DNA of 64,000 nucleotides from Siphonodentalium dalli. Lineage: Eukaryota > Mollusca > Scaphopoda > Gadilida > Siphonodentaliidae. Location: assembly GCA_032622095.1 (NCBI GenBank), contig CP136063.1, positions 31,188,987-31,252,986 of the forward strand, in the 5' to 3' direction. Of the stretch, positions 50,137-62,143 are shown piece by piece. The first letter of the stretch is position 1; each line of letters begins with the position of its first letter. Under the pieces are notes generated by a model. The model was given only the letters and a program-made list of their open reading frames with translations. It ran no database searches and was not told the DNA's origin. Both the position numbers and the translations under genes were made by a program.

Positions 50137-50656
50137 AGATGGATTATCTCTTTAAATAATTTTTTTTAAATAGTTGCGTGGCTATAAAATAATAGATATG
50201 AACTGAATACCCCTGTCCGGAAAAGCTTCTAGCAATTAATATTGATTTTATTTCGAATATTAAATCGGGACCGTTCATGTTACTATTTTTAGAACAGACC
50301 ATTCGGATGTTGCCATATTGCGATATAGAGTACTGGGCTGTTCCTGTGGCTACGCAACGAAAGTTAAATATCAAAGATTGGTTGTTTGTATTGTTTTGTT
50401 CCACATATATAAGCGCTAATAAGTATAACTAACGTTTATTTGTGACAAAATTGTATAATAAAATTTATGGTCTCTGTTAACGGTAACCACTATTGTTCGT
50501 TAGCTGAACAAACACACCTTTTTAGACCAGAAAATATTCGAAATAAAATCAATATTAATCGATACAAGCATTTCCGGACATTAGTCTTCAATTCAAATCT
50601 AATATTTTATACCCCGGTAACTATATAATACACGTTTACAAAGAGATTATCCACCT
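50137..50656 (-). mobile_element. TTAA MITE, complete, 520 bp
   Basis: AGATGGATTATCTCTTT at left, AAAGAGATTATCCACCT at right, TTAA on both sides (50133-50136, 50657-50660). Confidence 0.9.
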
Positions 50657-50793
50657 TTAAACGATTTCATATGACAGTTTGAAAATTAAGAGGTATCCGT
50701 TCATTGTTGAATATTTATTACATGTATGTACATACGGCTATACCGGTTTCGGCACATCTTTCAATAGCTTGGAGTCACTGATGAAATTGTATA

Positions 50794-51360
50794 TCTCATA
50801 TATATTTTGAAGACCTCTGTTTGTCTGTCTGTATGTCCTTTATAGAATCGAAAACGGGTTGAACGATCGAGACCAAACTTCCTATCCAAAGGTAAAATCC
50901 CACGGACACCGTCGGCGTCGCGTTTTGGAGAAGCTCAGACCACCCGTTCTCCACTCTCAGTCACAAAAAACGGCACTGCGGTGGTTAATCAAGTGATAAT
51001 TTAATGAGCGGTTGTTTTTGACGTATCGCTATAAAGAGCGTTTGTTTACCATTCAACGTTATTAGCATCTGCAGAGAGATATACGGGAACAATACTGCAG
51101 ACGAGATCTCGGAAACGGGTGGACCTATCGACTTGAAATTTGGTATGTGAATGTATCTTGCCCCGGATACGAATTTTATCGGGTCGCCGAGCCCGTGCGA
51201 CGTCAGCTTCGCGTATGCGCAGACCAGATCTCGGAAACGGGTGGAGCTATCGACTTGAAATTTGGTTTTTGAATAGCCCGGACAACTTCGGACTGGGTAG
51301 AGCTATCGACTTGAAATTTGGTTTTTGAATAGCCCGGATAACGTCGGGCTCATCGGCTAG
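50794..51360 (+). mobile_element. Helitron-like element H1, 567 bp
   Basis: Starts TCTCATATATATTTTG after an A and ends with an 18-base hairpin (GCCCGGATAACGTCGGGC, 51332-51349), seven bases and CTAG. These are the canonical Helitron ends (5' TC, 3' hairpin then CTRR, inserted between A and T). It contains two copies of a 122-base repeat beginning AGATCTCGGAAACGGGTGG. No Rep/helicase, so non-autonomous. Confidence 0.75.
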
Positions 51361-52247
51361 TCTCATATATATATATAGAAGACCTCTGTCTGTTTGTCTG
51401 TTGACCGATCGAGACCAAACTTCCTATCCAAAGGTAAAATCCCACGGGAATCGTCGACATCGCATTTTGGAGAAGCCCAGAGCACCCATTCTCCACTCTC
51501 ATTCACGCAAAAAACGGCACTGCGGTGGTTAATCAAGTGATAATTTAATGAGCGTTTGTTTTTGATGCATCGCTATAAAGAGCGTTTGTTTACCATTCAA
51601 CGTTATTAGCATCTGCGGAGACATATACGGGCCATAGTACTCTTACAACATTTCTGCAATATAATTGCCTCAAATTGTTCAGCATCATTGTTATAGTATG
51701 TATGACACTTAGGTCAGGGCTTAGGGGGGGGGGGTAGTTAGTGTGGATATAGGCATAATGCTTCTCAGAAATCCCGGTTACAAACCAACACTCACAATTT
51801 CGTCTTTTGCATCAGATACCAACGCCACGATTCTCGACCGATCGGGACGAAACTTGGTACGTGTGTGTAGTTTGACCAGGCGGTCGTATCGGCGAGTCCG
51901 TGCGACGCCCGTGCAGCGCATGCGCAGACGAGATCTCGGAAACGAGTGGAGCTATCGACTTGAAATTTGCTATGTGAATGTATCTTGCCCCGGATACGAA
52001 TTGTATCGGGTCACCGAGCCCGTGCGACGCCAGCTTCGCGCATGCGCAGACCAGATCTCGGAAACGGGTGGAGCTATCGACTTGGAATTTGCTATGTGAA
52101 TGTATCTTGCCCCGGATACGAATTTTATCGGGTCACCGAGCCCGTGCGACACCAGCTTCGCGCAGACCAGATCTCGGAAACGGGTGGAGCTATCGTCTTG
52201 TAATTTGTTTTTTGAATAGCCCGGACAACATCGGGCTCATCGGCTAG
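51361..52247 (+). mobile_element. Helitron-like element H2, 887 bp
   Basis: Begins TCTCATATATATATATAG directly after the CTAG of H1 and ends with hairpin GCCCGGACAACATCGGGC (52219-52236) and CTAG. Internal three copies of the same roughly 122-base repeat (from about 51931, 52053, 52168). A G-run lies near 51724. Confidence 0.75.
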
Positions 52248-52941
52248 TCTAATATATATTTTGGAACTTGTCTGTCTGTGTGATAGCTATGGCCGGGAAA
52301 ACTGTCAGACGGATTTTGACGAAATTTGATACCTAGGGTTAATTATGTCCAAGGAGTGTTTTTGGACGGGTGAAATCGTTACCCCGAGCTGACATCGACC
52401 TTCAAAAAGGTCAATTCAAGTTCAAATTGGGTAAAACGGGACGGATTTCAACGAAATTTGATACCTAGAGGTACTTTTTTCCGGGGAGTCTTTTGGACGG
52501 GTCAAATCGTTACCCCAACTCGGCCCTTCAAAAAGGTCAAATCGGGTAAAACGGACTGATTTCGACGAAATCTGATACCTAGTAGTACTTTTGCCCAGGG
52601 AGTGTTTTGGACCTGTCAAATCGTGACCCCGACCTGCCTTGACCTTCAAAATTGTCAATTCAATGTCAAATCGCGAATTTTGACGGGCTTTCGACAAAAT
52701 TTGATACCTAGGGTTACTTTTGTCCGAGGAGTGTTTTGGATGGGTCAAATCGTGACCCCAACCTGACATTGACCTTCAAAATGGTCAATTCAAGTCAAAT
52801 AGGACGAATTTCGACGGGTACTTTTGTCCAGGTCAAATCGTGACCCGGACCTGACCTTGACCTTCAAAAGGGTCAATTCATGGTCAAATCACCGAAAAGC
52901 AGAGGGGAAACAGGCCGGACGAAGTCGGGTCCTCCAGCTAG
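52248..52941 (+). mobile_element. Helitron-like element H3, 694 bp
   Basis: Begins TCTAATATATATTTTGG directly after the CTAG of H2 and ends with hairpin CCGGACGAAGTCGG (52915-52928), then CTAG before a T. Internally it holds five copies of a different, roughly 125-base repeat (AAATTTGATACCTAG...GGTCAAATCG...CCTTCAAAA). The end signals match those of H1 and H2 but the core is another family. Confidence 0.7.
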
Positions 52942-52956
52942 TATATACATATATAT

Positions 52957-53178
52957 AAAGCTTATGTGTCGTGTGGATACTCTTATGTTTCACCAAGATG
53001 CCTGAGTAAGTAAATGATTTCACCAAGTCGCTCGATCGATTACATAATTTCCCGCATATATCACAAAGGCAAGACTTATCTCCGGTGTGGTCAAGTCTCT
53101 TGTGTTAACAAGTTACAAGATGATTAAATGATTCACGATGGTAAGGTTTACCTCATGTGTGGATTATCGTGTGTGTCA
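52957..53178 (-). pseudogene. Fossil finger tail of ZNF4, distal part
   Basis: Minus-strand finger remnants (GATTTCACCAAGTCGCTCG, TTTCCCGCATATATCACA in plus reading) with indels. The Helitron cluster adjoins it. Confidence 0.7.
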
Positions 53179-53635
53179 TAGATAGAACCGCATGAGTGCC
53201 TGGATTTTGACGAAATTATCGCACAAGATTTGTTGGCGGAGCGATACCTCTAGTGCGGGAAGCAGTCACGCACGAGATATATCGTGTTCCGCCAACAAAT
53301 TTGACTCACAATCGTACATCTCCGGTACAGAAAATGTTAATTTAATTGAGTTTTAACGGCATTTTAGGGTTAACGCAACAATCATACAGGGAGCCCGTCT
53401 ATCCGCGAGTGACCTTGACCCATATTATGCGTTTGAAATTAAAATCTGTGTCTCGACAAACATATTCTTGAAATGAAACTACTTGAATGAATCATCTCAT
53501 CGATTGATCGCTTATTGTTTCGTTATAGTCGTGATTGAAAAAAGTTAAAATAGTAACGGCGAAAATCAGTCTAACAACACTGAATGAAATAGTTCCGTCG
53601 ACAGTTTGCACTAGAGCTATTCTGAGAATTATACC
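53179..53635. other. Insertion within the ZNF4 tail, with snap-back
   Basis: Non-finger DNA. AGATTTGTTGGCGGA (about 53226) and its inverse at 53288-53301 form a 75-base snap-back; the remainder is unrecognised. Confidence 0.5.
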
Positions 53636-53725
53636 AAGTTGCTCGATTGAATTATCACATGTATCACAATGGTAAGGCTTATCTCTGTGTGGATTCTCTT
53701 ATGTCTCGCCAAGCTGCTCAATGTA
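53636..53725 (-). pseudogene. Fossil finger of ZNF4, middle part
   Basis: About one finger in minus-strand reading, ending at the TTAA used by the 422-bp MITE. The finger continues at 54156. Confidence 0.7.
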
Positions 53726-53729
53726 TTAA

Positions 53730-54151
53730 CCATTTCAGTGCCAGGGGCCGATCTAATCAGCCCTAATTTACGGTATGTGGAGCCCTAAACAAATACAAAA
53801 TAACAAAAATTTGGATTTGAATTTTTTTTGGGTATGCTTAAGCATGCTATAGCGAATTTTAAAAACAAACTGGATAAAACCTTAGAGGCATGTTATAACT
53901 CAAAACTTTCACCAAGTGTTCATATTAATAATTTTGATGCCCATGAAAAACGTAAGATTCCCTGGCGCTAAACCTACAAAATAAATCTGCTAAAGAATAT
54001 AAGAAAAAATTAATTAAAATTGAAAAAAATTGTAAAAAATAATAATAAATGATAAAAAATTGTCAGGCCAATGCATTCTCTTATATATAAGAGAATGCAT
54101 TGGCACAGGGTATATGGGCTGATACAAAAATCGGACCTGGCACTCAAAGGG
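53730..54151. mobile_element. Second TTAA MITE family, 422 bp, in the ZNF4 tail
   Basis: Termini CCATTTCAGTGCCAGG and, inverted, CCCTTTGAGTGCCAGG; TTAA at 53726-53729 and 54152-54155. Joining the flanks at one TTAA restores a continuous finger sequence, confirming a precise insertion. The CCCTTT...GTGCCA terminus fits piggyBac-like elements. Another terminus of the same type lies at about 61730-61742. Confidence 0.85.
54067..54104. repeat. Perfect 38-base palindrome
   Basis: Starts GCCAATGCATTCTCTTATA and continues as its exact inverse. It lies near the right end of the 422-bp MITE. Confidence 0.9.
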
Positions 54152-54155
54152 TTAA

Positions 54156-54436
54156 ACGAATTCACGAATATATCACAACGGTAGGGCTTGTCGCCCGGTG
54201 TGGATTCTCTTATGTTTCACAAAGTCGTTCGGTGGATTAAATTATTTTCCGCATATGTCACAACGTTAAAGCTCATCTCCGATGGGATTCTCTTATTTTT
54301 CACCAAGTCTTTCGATTGATTAAACTATTTCCTGCATATAAGGCTTATATCCAGTGTGGATTCGCTTGTGTCACAACACAAACTTGCTGGATCGTTTAAA
54401 TGATTTCCGACATATATCACTATGGTAAGGCTTATC
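54156..54436 (-). pseudogene. Fossil finger tail of ZNF4, proximal part
   Basis: Three to four damaged fingers after the ZNF4 stop in minus-strand reading, including a finger with intact CGGTGTGGATTCTCTTATG linker and others with missing bases. Confidence 0.75.
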
Positions 54437-55277
<841 letters not shown>

Positions 55278-55288
55278 TATGACAGGTC

Positions 55289-55685
55289 AGGGAGAACCCA
55301 AAATCGATGTACTAAACATCGATTTGTGTAAAAAACCTAGATCGAGGTTCTTCGAGACCATGTGACCACTGGTCAAGACATACACCCATGATATAAGGGG
55401 AAACACTCTAAACCATAATATGAAACTAATGGAAGTAATATAGTGTAAGTGGTATAATGTGGAGTATTTCATTTTACACCTATGGGAGGGCAAGTTCACA
55501 TTTAATAATTAATTGTGCTTAAGCGCAATCAAGCACAATTAATTATTAAATGTGAATTTCGCCTCCCATAAGTGTAAGATGAAATACTCCACACTATATC
55601 ACCAGTGGCCATATGGTCTTGAAAAACCTCGATCTAGGTTTTTTACACAAATAGAGGTTTAGTACATCAATTTTGGGTTCTCCCT
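55289..55685. mobile_element. Palindromic MITE at the left end of the 3.5-kb element
   Basis: AGGGAGAACCCAAAAT at left and its near-inverse at right. The arms pair across most of 400 bases, the centre being an inverted TTAATAATTAATTGTGC motif. The left arm has an extra 80-90 bases. Confidence 0.8.
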
Positions 55686-55694
55686 AGACACGAT

Positions 55695-55728
55695 GGCACT
55701 AGAAATGTATTTCATCATTTCTAGTGCC
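55695..55728. repeat. Subterminal hairpin, left
   Basis: GGCACTAGAAATG paired with CATTTCTAGTGCC. The matching place at the right end has a hairpin of different sequence (58704-58743). Confidence 0.85.
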
Positions 55729-56040
55729 GCACGGCCCCCCATACCATACGTTGAGCTATCTATTTCACAACATTTTTCAACTAAACAATGAATGCTGGCC
55801 TTATTATCTCACCATATATTTTCAGTCGGTACTCCCCACCACAAGTTGACGCCAAAAGTTCCCTGTGTCGGCGTATCTAAATGCTTTAATCGGACATTTC
55901 TAAACTGTTTAATGTTGGTGACCCGGATAAGTCGTCCATCTTCACGTTCTTGTTGACATTTTACACAAGGCCGTGTGATCGGAAGAACTACTGGGTAATT
56001 TACTACGTCCGGTTTGGCCTATAGTCCGTTTCACGAATAA

Positions 56041-57806
56041 CCGTTAACTGATTTCAAGATTTTATTGTTAGCAAACCATTACAACGGTGTGAGTGTGTAA
56101 TATAGTGAAACATCTATAGTTGAACCAAGCGAACAATTTAACTTCTGTCTTGTGTATATACTATTACAGCATAGTGTAAAATGTTAGTAATTGTGGAGGC
56201 CTTGAAGATTTACCTGTATATAGCTAGGAATGCCTACATACAAAATCTCATTTTATGATATGTGGCTTTGTAGATGTTCGTCAATCGCCATGGCTGCATG
56301 CATGTGTCATAGACATGATGTCTATAAGTATTCAACGTATTTTGTTCTTTTTATTGGCTTGGTATGCAAACTGACATTAAATTGGACATTTTCGACAAAT
56401 TTGTTGTTAGATCGGACAGTGGAATATTAAAGTCATCAATTGGCCGGCTATATGGACGAAGGAATGATCACTAGATCTTATTGAACCATGCACGATGCCC
56501 AGCGACTTTGATAAGTTTACACCGACTGACATGCCCGCAGCAGTTTTTGTCTCAAATAAATTGTTATCAAAAGTTCAAAACACTTATTTCTGGCCGAGAA
56601 ATAAGCGGAGTAAGTGTGATCATCATTTATCCACGCACTTGACAAATGTGGACCTGGTTTCTATTCGACACAAGCATGGGACATTGATATAAATCTATAA
56701 GTTTCATTTTCGTCTAACAAACCGACAACTTTAATAGCTTCAAATTTTCGCGGGACGGTAATGACGGGGTACAGGGATGTCGATTTTTTATATTTTGAAC
56801 CAGCAAAACAAAAATTACATATATCATTGGAACATGCATCTCCTGAATATACGTGGTATGAAGATCACTCCGTTTTATCCGGAAATGTATTTGCTAACCG
56901 ATAAAACAATCTCACTTCTTATAATTTAACTTTTAACAAATCGTGTGCTGGGTGAGAGACATCTCATTTGAGCGATTATGGGGTATAAAAGGACGTAACA
57001 AAATCTCAATAGAACTATGTTCATCGAGCGTTAGCTCATAACGCAAAACATAGACTGGTCAGCGTGGTTTTCTGACATTTACGACAATTTTGTCGCATAA
57101 AATAAATAAAAATACGATGAGAAACTGGAAATGTTTATGCACATTCCGGACGGGATATATGTCCCTGGCACATGTTTGAAAGTTCACGCAAAATATGAAA
57201 GATAACAAAGTTATAGCCTAATTAGCTGTATAGACCCGTTCTAAATATCCCATATAGTAAATGCATGCCGGCGATAAGCAGGGGTGTGTATAAATACCAA
57301 GCAGAACCAAGCTGGAGAAAACTAGGCGGAAAATGACACTTAAAGCATGTTTTGTGCTGTATAATGGAGAATTAAACCATAATAATGCAACATGACGTGA
57401 TGTTATTTGAGTTTTGATGACATACATGTATAGCGAGCGTAAAACTAAAAAAAAAACAGTGCGGCGATCGCGAAAACTTTTCAGCTTGGTATTTCGTCTT
57501 TTACAGATCGCTGTGATCCCAGAACGCAACATAAGCTCCATTCTGAGTTCAGTCTCCTACACGGGACTTACCCTGCCAGCACCTACATGGAATGTGAAAC
57601 AATGTCGTATTTATTTATTTTAGAAGCAAATTTGATACCTTTTAGATTTTTGTAGGTTTACAGCTAATTCTGCATTATTCTGAGAAACAGAAATGTCCAT
57701 ATTCGTTTGAAAATGGTCTAGGTCAAGCCAGAATGAATTGTAACTGACAAAACACTTCTATAAAATAATATTTTATTTAAAAAAATACACGTGCCTGCAG
57801 CGTTAA
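56041..57806. other. Interior of the 3.5-kb element, no gene seen
   Basis: Only short ORFs (for example 56495-56692, 57218-57541) without recognisable domains. Confidence 0.45.
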
Positions 57807-58326
57807 AGATGGATTATCTCTTTAAATAACAAATTTTTAATAGTTGCGTGGGTATAAAATAATAGATATGAACTGAAGACCTATGTCCGGAAAAGCTTCT
57901 ATCAATTAATATTGATTTTATTTCGAATATTAAATTGGGCCCATTTATGTTACTATTTTTAGAACCGACCATTCGGATGAGACCGTATTGCGATATAGAG
58001 CACTGGGCTGTTTCTACGGCTACGCAACGAATGTCAAATGTCACAGATTGGTTGTTTGTACTGTTTTGTTCCACAGATATAAGAGAAAATGAGTATAATT
58101 AACGTTTATTTGTGACAAAATTGCACAATATAATTTCTGGTCTCCGTTAACAGTAACCACTATTGTTCGTTAGCTGAACAAACACACCTTTTTAGACCAG
58201 AAAATATTCGAAATAAAATTAATATTAATCGATAGAAGCATTTCCGGACAGGAGTCTTCGATTCAAATCTAATATTTTATACCCCGGTAACTATATAATA
58301 CATGTTTACAAAGAGATAATCCACCT
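57807..58326 (-). mobile_element. TTAA MITE, complete, 520 bp, nested
   Basis: AGATGGATTATCTCTTT to AAAGAGATAATCCACCT, TTAA at 57803-57806 and 58327-58330. It lies inside the 3.5-kb element, so it is younger than that insertion. Confidence 0.9.
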
Positions 58327-58703
58327 TTAAGACATCTCTTGGCGCGAAGACTAAACTCTGTCTGCAGCTTGAACGCAACAGTCAAAAATAGTTATCTGTA
58401 AAACGGACTATAGGCCAAACCGGACGTAGTAAATTACCCAGTAGTTCTTCCGATCACATGGCCTTGTGTAAAATGTCAACAAGAACGTTAAGATGGACGA
58501 CTTATCCGGGTCACCAACATTCAACAGTTTAGAAATGTCCGATTAAAGCATTTAGATACGCCGACACAGGAAACTTTTGGCGTCAACTTGTGGCGGGGAG
58601 TACCGACTGAAAATATATGGTGAGATAATAAGGCCAGCATTCATTGTTTAGTTGAAAAATGTTGTGAAATAGATAGCTCAACGCAGGGTATGGGGGACCA
58701 CCA

Positions 58704-58743
58704 GCCGCCCTAATGGGCAGTTTGAGCTGATCATTAGGGCGGC
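58704..58743. repeat. Subterminal hairpin, right
   Basis: GCCGCCCTAATG paired with CATTAGGGCGGC, in the position of the left hairpin but unrelated in sequence. Confidence 0.85.
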
Positions 58744-58773
58744 GTAGTGTCTAGTTCTCCCTGACCTGTATGA

Positions 58774-59045
58774 TCTAACTATAATGGAATTCCAGTGTAT
58801 ATTATTTTGTTCGTGATACAGAGGAATCACGTATCAATATGCCGATTTATTCCTTGTGTGCGTGGTTTCATGAAAATTCCGGTTAGAATCTCTCATCTCT
58901 CATCGACCGATTTTCAAGTCGAACAAAGGACGATGGAATTACCGTATTCTGTTGAATTAACATGCGCAGCATTATGTGGTTTTGTTTACTAGAACCGTTC
59001 ACAAAACGATAGATGGCTACACAGCCTACATAGTGTACAAGACCG
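58774..59045 (-). promoter_or_regulatory. Displaced distal upstream block of ZNF4
   Basis: Contains ATTATGTGGTTTTGTTTACT, AACCGTTCACAAAACGATAG and AGCCTACATAG, the block found close upstream of ZNF1-3. At 58855-58900 it also holds a copy of the ZNF leader region (reverse of GAATTTTCATGAAACCACGC), so it includes a duplicated 5' piece. The 3.5-kb element now separates it from ZNF4. Confidence 0.6.
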
Positions 59046-59446
59046 ACCGGTTTAGTGTTACAAACTGGACAGTAATTTCGTCGTATAACTTTTCCCGCGA
59101 TGAGTCGACTTTGGTGGTGGACTGGGGTGACATCCTTTTTAGTTTTATTTCTATTTCTGTGCTACTTGTAGCAGATATATATTGGGGTTGACGCATTCTC
59201 GTTTGTGGCTTAGTGGTGTGCTGGGTCATCTCACTAGTGTCTGACTGGGCGACGGTATCAACGCGGTGCTCGATAGATCAGATGATAAAATGTACACTAA
59301 ATCACCAACATCAATTGAGTCAGCTCCGGCTCGCATTTTCTTCGGCCTTATTCGTTCATTTAATCTTACAGCGGATAAGTTGAGCTTGACTTGGTGCCGA
59401 TTTCTCCTGATGATGTCCGCCGCGAACGAAATACCGAACTTGTGAA
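59046..59446. other. Non-coding, no feature recognised
   Basis: One short ORF (58976-59191) overlaps the promoter block; nothing recognisable. Confidence 0.4.
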
Positions 59447-59664
59447 AGATGGATTATCTCTTTAAATAACAAATTTGAAATAGTTGCGTGGATATAAAAT
59501 AATAAATATGAACCGAAGACCCGTTTCCGGAAAGGCTTCATTTAATTAATATTCATTTTATTTAGAATATTTTATTGGGACCGTTTATTTGTCTATTTGC
59601 CAAATGTCCCAGATTGGTTGGTTGTATTGTTTTATCACATAGTTATAAGCGATAATGAGTATAA
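59447..59664 (-). mobile_element. TTAA MITE, truncated
   Basis: AGATGGATTATCTCTTT at left (the TTAA has decayed to GTGA). It ends where the next copy is inserted at its internal TTAA. Confidence 0.75.
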
Positions 59665-59668
59665 TTAA

Positions 59669-60602
59669 AGGTTGATTATCTCTTTGTAAACATGTATTAT
59701 ATAGTTACCGGGGTATAAAATATTAGATTTAAATCGAAGACTCTTGTCCAAAAGTGCTTTTATCGATTAATATTAAATTTATTTCGAATATTTTCTGGTC
59801 TAAAAAGGTGTGTTTGTTCAGCTAATGAACAATAGTGGTTACTGTTAACAGAGACCAGAAATTGTATGTAACAATTTTGTCACAAATAAACGTTCATTAT
59901 ACATATTAGCGCTTCTATCTGTGGAACAAAACAATACAAACAACCAATCTGTGACATTTGACTTTCGTTGCGTAGCCATAGGAACAGCCCAGTGCTATAT
60001 ATCGCAATATTGTATCTCACGTGACTTTGTTATTGAAATCAAGCTTTCCGATTGGTTGGCTACTCGACTCTATTAGTCGTAGTTGTATACTACGCCTTCA
60101 AGTCTCTCCCATCGTGCACTATGCATATGTAGTTTTGACTACTAAAAATAGTAACGAACACTACATCAAACTTTGTTCTGAAACTACTTGTTATTTCGCC
60201 GCTGATCCAAATTAAAGCTTCAGTAAGGCGAACATCAATTGTCTGAACTTAGTAAAAGTTGAAAATTTCTGCATTTGTTCGATACAATATAATAATTAGA
60301 GCATGACTTGTCGTGAAATACGCCGATATAGTGCATAGTGCGGTTGTGTAGTTCACGACGCGAAGCGGAGTGAACTACACAACCTCACTATGCACTATAT
60401 CGGCGTATTTCACTCCAAGCCATGCTCTATTTATTAAATATGGTATCATCCGAATGGTCTGTTCTAAAAATAGTAACATGAATGGTCCCGATTTGATATT
60501 CGAAATAAAATCAATATTAATTGATAGAAGCTTTTCCGGACATGGGGTCTTTAGTTCATATCTATTATTTTATACCTACGAAACTATTTAAAATTTGTGG
60601 GT
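59669..60602 (+). mobile_element. TTAA MITE interrupted by a 0.4-kb insertion
   Basis: Starts AGGTTGATTATCTCTTT after TTAA. The family sequence runs to about 60011, resumes at about 60434 and stops 20 bases short of the expected end. The break lies between AATATTGTATC and AATATGGTATC, a likely duplication of about 11 bases with one change. Confidence 0.75.
60293..60428. repeat. Snap-back inverted repeat, about 136 bp
   Basis: TAGAGCATG...AAATACGCCGATATAGTG arms pair around a CGACGCGAAGCGGAG centre. It lies inside the insertion that splits the MITE. Confidence 0.85.
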
Positions 60603-62083
60603 GTGAGTGGCGGCTGGTATGTTTATACGCGCATGCGTAGATCCAATTTGTAAACCATAGCGTAGCCGAAGATATCCCAGTTCAAACGACGTATCTGTCA
60701 GCTCCGTACGTTGTGGCATTGGGGAGATAGAGCCGCCTGAATATAGGTGGTGAAAAATTGTGTGTTTTGTAGGCGTGACTAAAGTCTTGCAGAGTTCCAA
60801 CTCTCTAAGAGGTCAACGTATACAGCGTCCATATCTGTTAATTGGAGACCGATTTTGATTGCGTAAAAGGCGATTACTATCAAGTCGGGTATGTCCTAAT
60901 CCATAGAACATTTGGTTTATCGCCAAACGATCGAGGAACACCGATTTTGACAACGCGCACACTACGTCAATCAAAATATGTACCTTAAGGGGTTCGCCAA
61001 ATTACAATGATAAATTACTACAGGAAACATTGTCAATATATTGCTCTTACATGTTTTAAGATATCGAACGGACATTTGGTAGTCAGGGGTTTTTCGATGT
61101 GCTGATTTCGATTGAATTGTTACCGAGTTACTCTGATTGCCCAAATTTGTGTCATTGACGTCATACATGTAGCTACGTGTACCGCACGAACGGGGAACTA
61201 TAGTATACGCCGCACAGCGAAAGTACGATTGTTGTAGGCCTTTAGAACGGACACAATTGATTTTCAAATTATTTTCAGTTTTGCCATTTGCTTTTCTAGG
61301 AAATCGGTTATTGTAAACGTCATCCCATTTAGAAAATTCGTTAGGTTTCACTAATCACCCCTCCCATTCCGATCTTTGCCATAACATAATGCTATGTTAT
61401 TCCACCAGCAAAATTAATGCCTAAAACTACACAGAATATATTAGTTAGATGGCCACATAAAACAACACATTTGCAATTTCATACAATCGGTGTTAATATG
61501 AAGTATTCGTTGCCATGGCAACGTGAAAGTTTGGAGCTGTGATGAACCTGTATTACCGGAATTGGACTTTTAAAGAACTTCTTGAGTAGGGCCTATACTA
61601 TCAGTGTTTGCTGTCAATTCAATTCTTTCCAATATTGAATAATCAAAGTAAATATCTAGTTAGTGTAAATTATAGCTTTTTCCCCAGGAAACCTGACACG
61701 CAGCCATCCGTTTCCCCCAGGAAACCTGGCACTGAATGAGTTAACTTTGGTTATCACACAAAGCGTCTAACGACCGTGACCAAGAGATCTAAAGCTCTCG
61801 ATCAGCTAAGTAATCAGCCTTCTATAGTTACAACGCGACCGCTACAGTAGTAATATAAATAACCCATTCGAACTTCGCTACAGTATTGAAATATTATGAC
61901 TGCATTTAAAATGAGCGTGCTTTGTGAGTTTCTGATATGTGTGACCAGTTTTATATTTCAGATCATGCGCAATATGGTTTTAGTCGCGAAATTACGCTGT
62001 CCAGACTTTATGTGTTTTCTACCGCGCTATATAACCTATAGTTATTCTGTGTTAATGGATTTCGATTCTTATTAAATGAGATT
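60603..62083. other. Non-coding, with one piggyBac-like terminus
   Basis: No gene recognised. CCTGGCACTGAATGAG followed by TTAA at 61738-61741 or so resembles the right end of the 422-bp TTAA MITE; CCCCAGGAAACCTG occurs twice just before it (61684, 61714). Confidence 0.45.
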
Positions 62084-62143
62084 TCGACTATTTATAGACT
62101 GCTGTTTCCCGAGGTCAGCTGATCTATAGGACAATTCTACGCG
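62084..62143 (+). promoter_or_regulatory. TATA-like core promoter of ZNF5
   Basis: TATTTATAGAC lies about 50 bases before the ATG, followed by GCTGTTTCCCGAGG, matching the ZNF3 promoter (TATATAGACTGTCGCTTCCCGAGG in two pieces). The distal block of the other copies was not found here. Confidence 0.55.

Larger units (their letters stand above)
55283..58768. mobile_element. Long-TIR element, 3486 bp, in the ZNF4 promoter
   Basis: Ends CAGGTCAGGGAGAAC and its inverse; TATGA is duplicated (55278-55282, 58769-58773), and the promoter duplicate at about 55152 and ZNF3 at about 46890 show the uninterrupted sequence. Terminal inverted repeats of about 350 bases (55686-56040 and 58400-58753). A palindromic MITE (55289-55685) sits in the left end and a TTAA MITE (57807-58326) in the interior. 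No transposase recognised, so non-autonomous. Superfamily not assigned. Confidence 0.8.

Noticed and set aside
51743-52247. ORFs of 118, 78 and 89 residues with repeated GNGWSYRLE blocks
   Set aside because: Read-through of the 122-base Helitron-internal repeats in three frames; no conserved start or domain.
52422-52769. 115-residue minus-strand repeat ORF (GHDLTxPKHSxxKSxxRYQ)
   Set aside because: Shadow of the tandem 125-base repeats of H3, with no ATG-linked domain.
57814-58074. 86-residue ORF (EQNNTNNQS...CYLKR) recurring in several TTAA MITE copies
   Set aside because: The frame opens with GTG, not ATG, in the copies read; differences between copies are mostly amino-acid changing and some copies are truncated. 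It looks like the by-product of young, similar repeats.
58795-59191. Independent gene in the 58976-59191 ORF
   Set aside because: It overlaps the displaced ZNF4 upstream block, which is conserved as non-coding DNA before the other ZNF genes.
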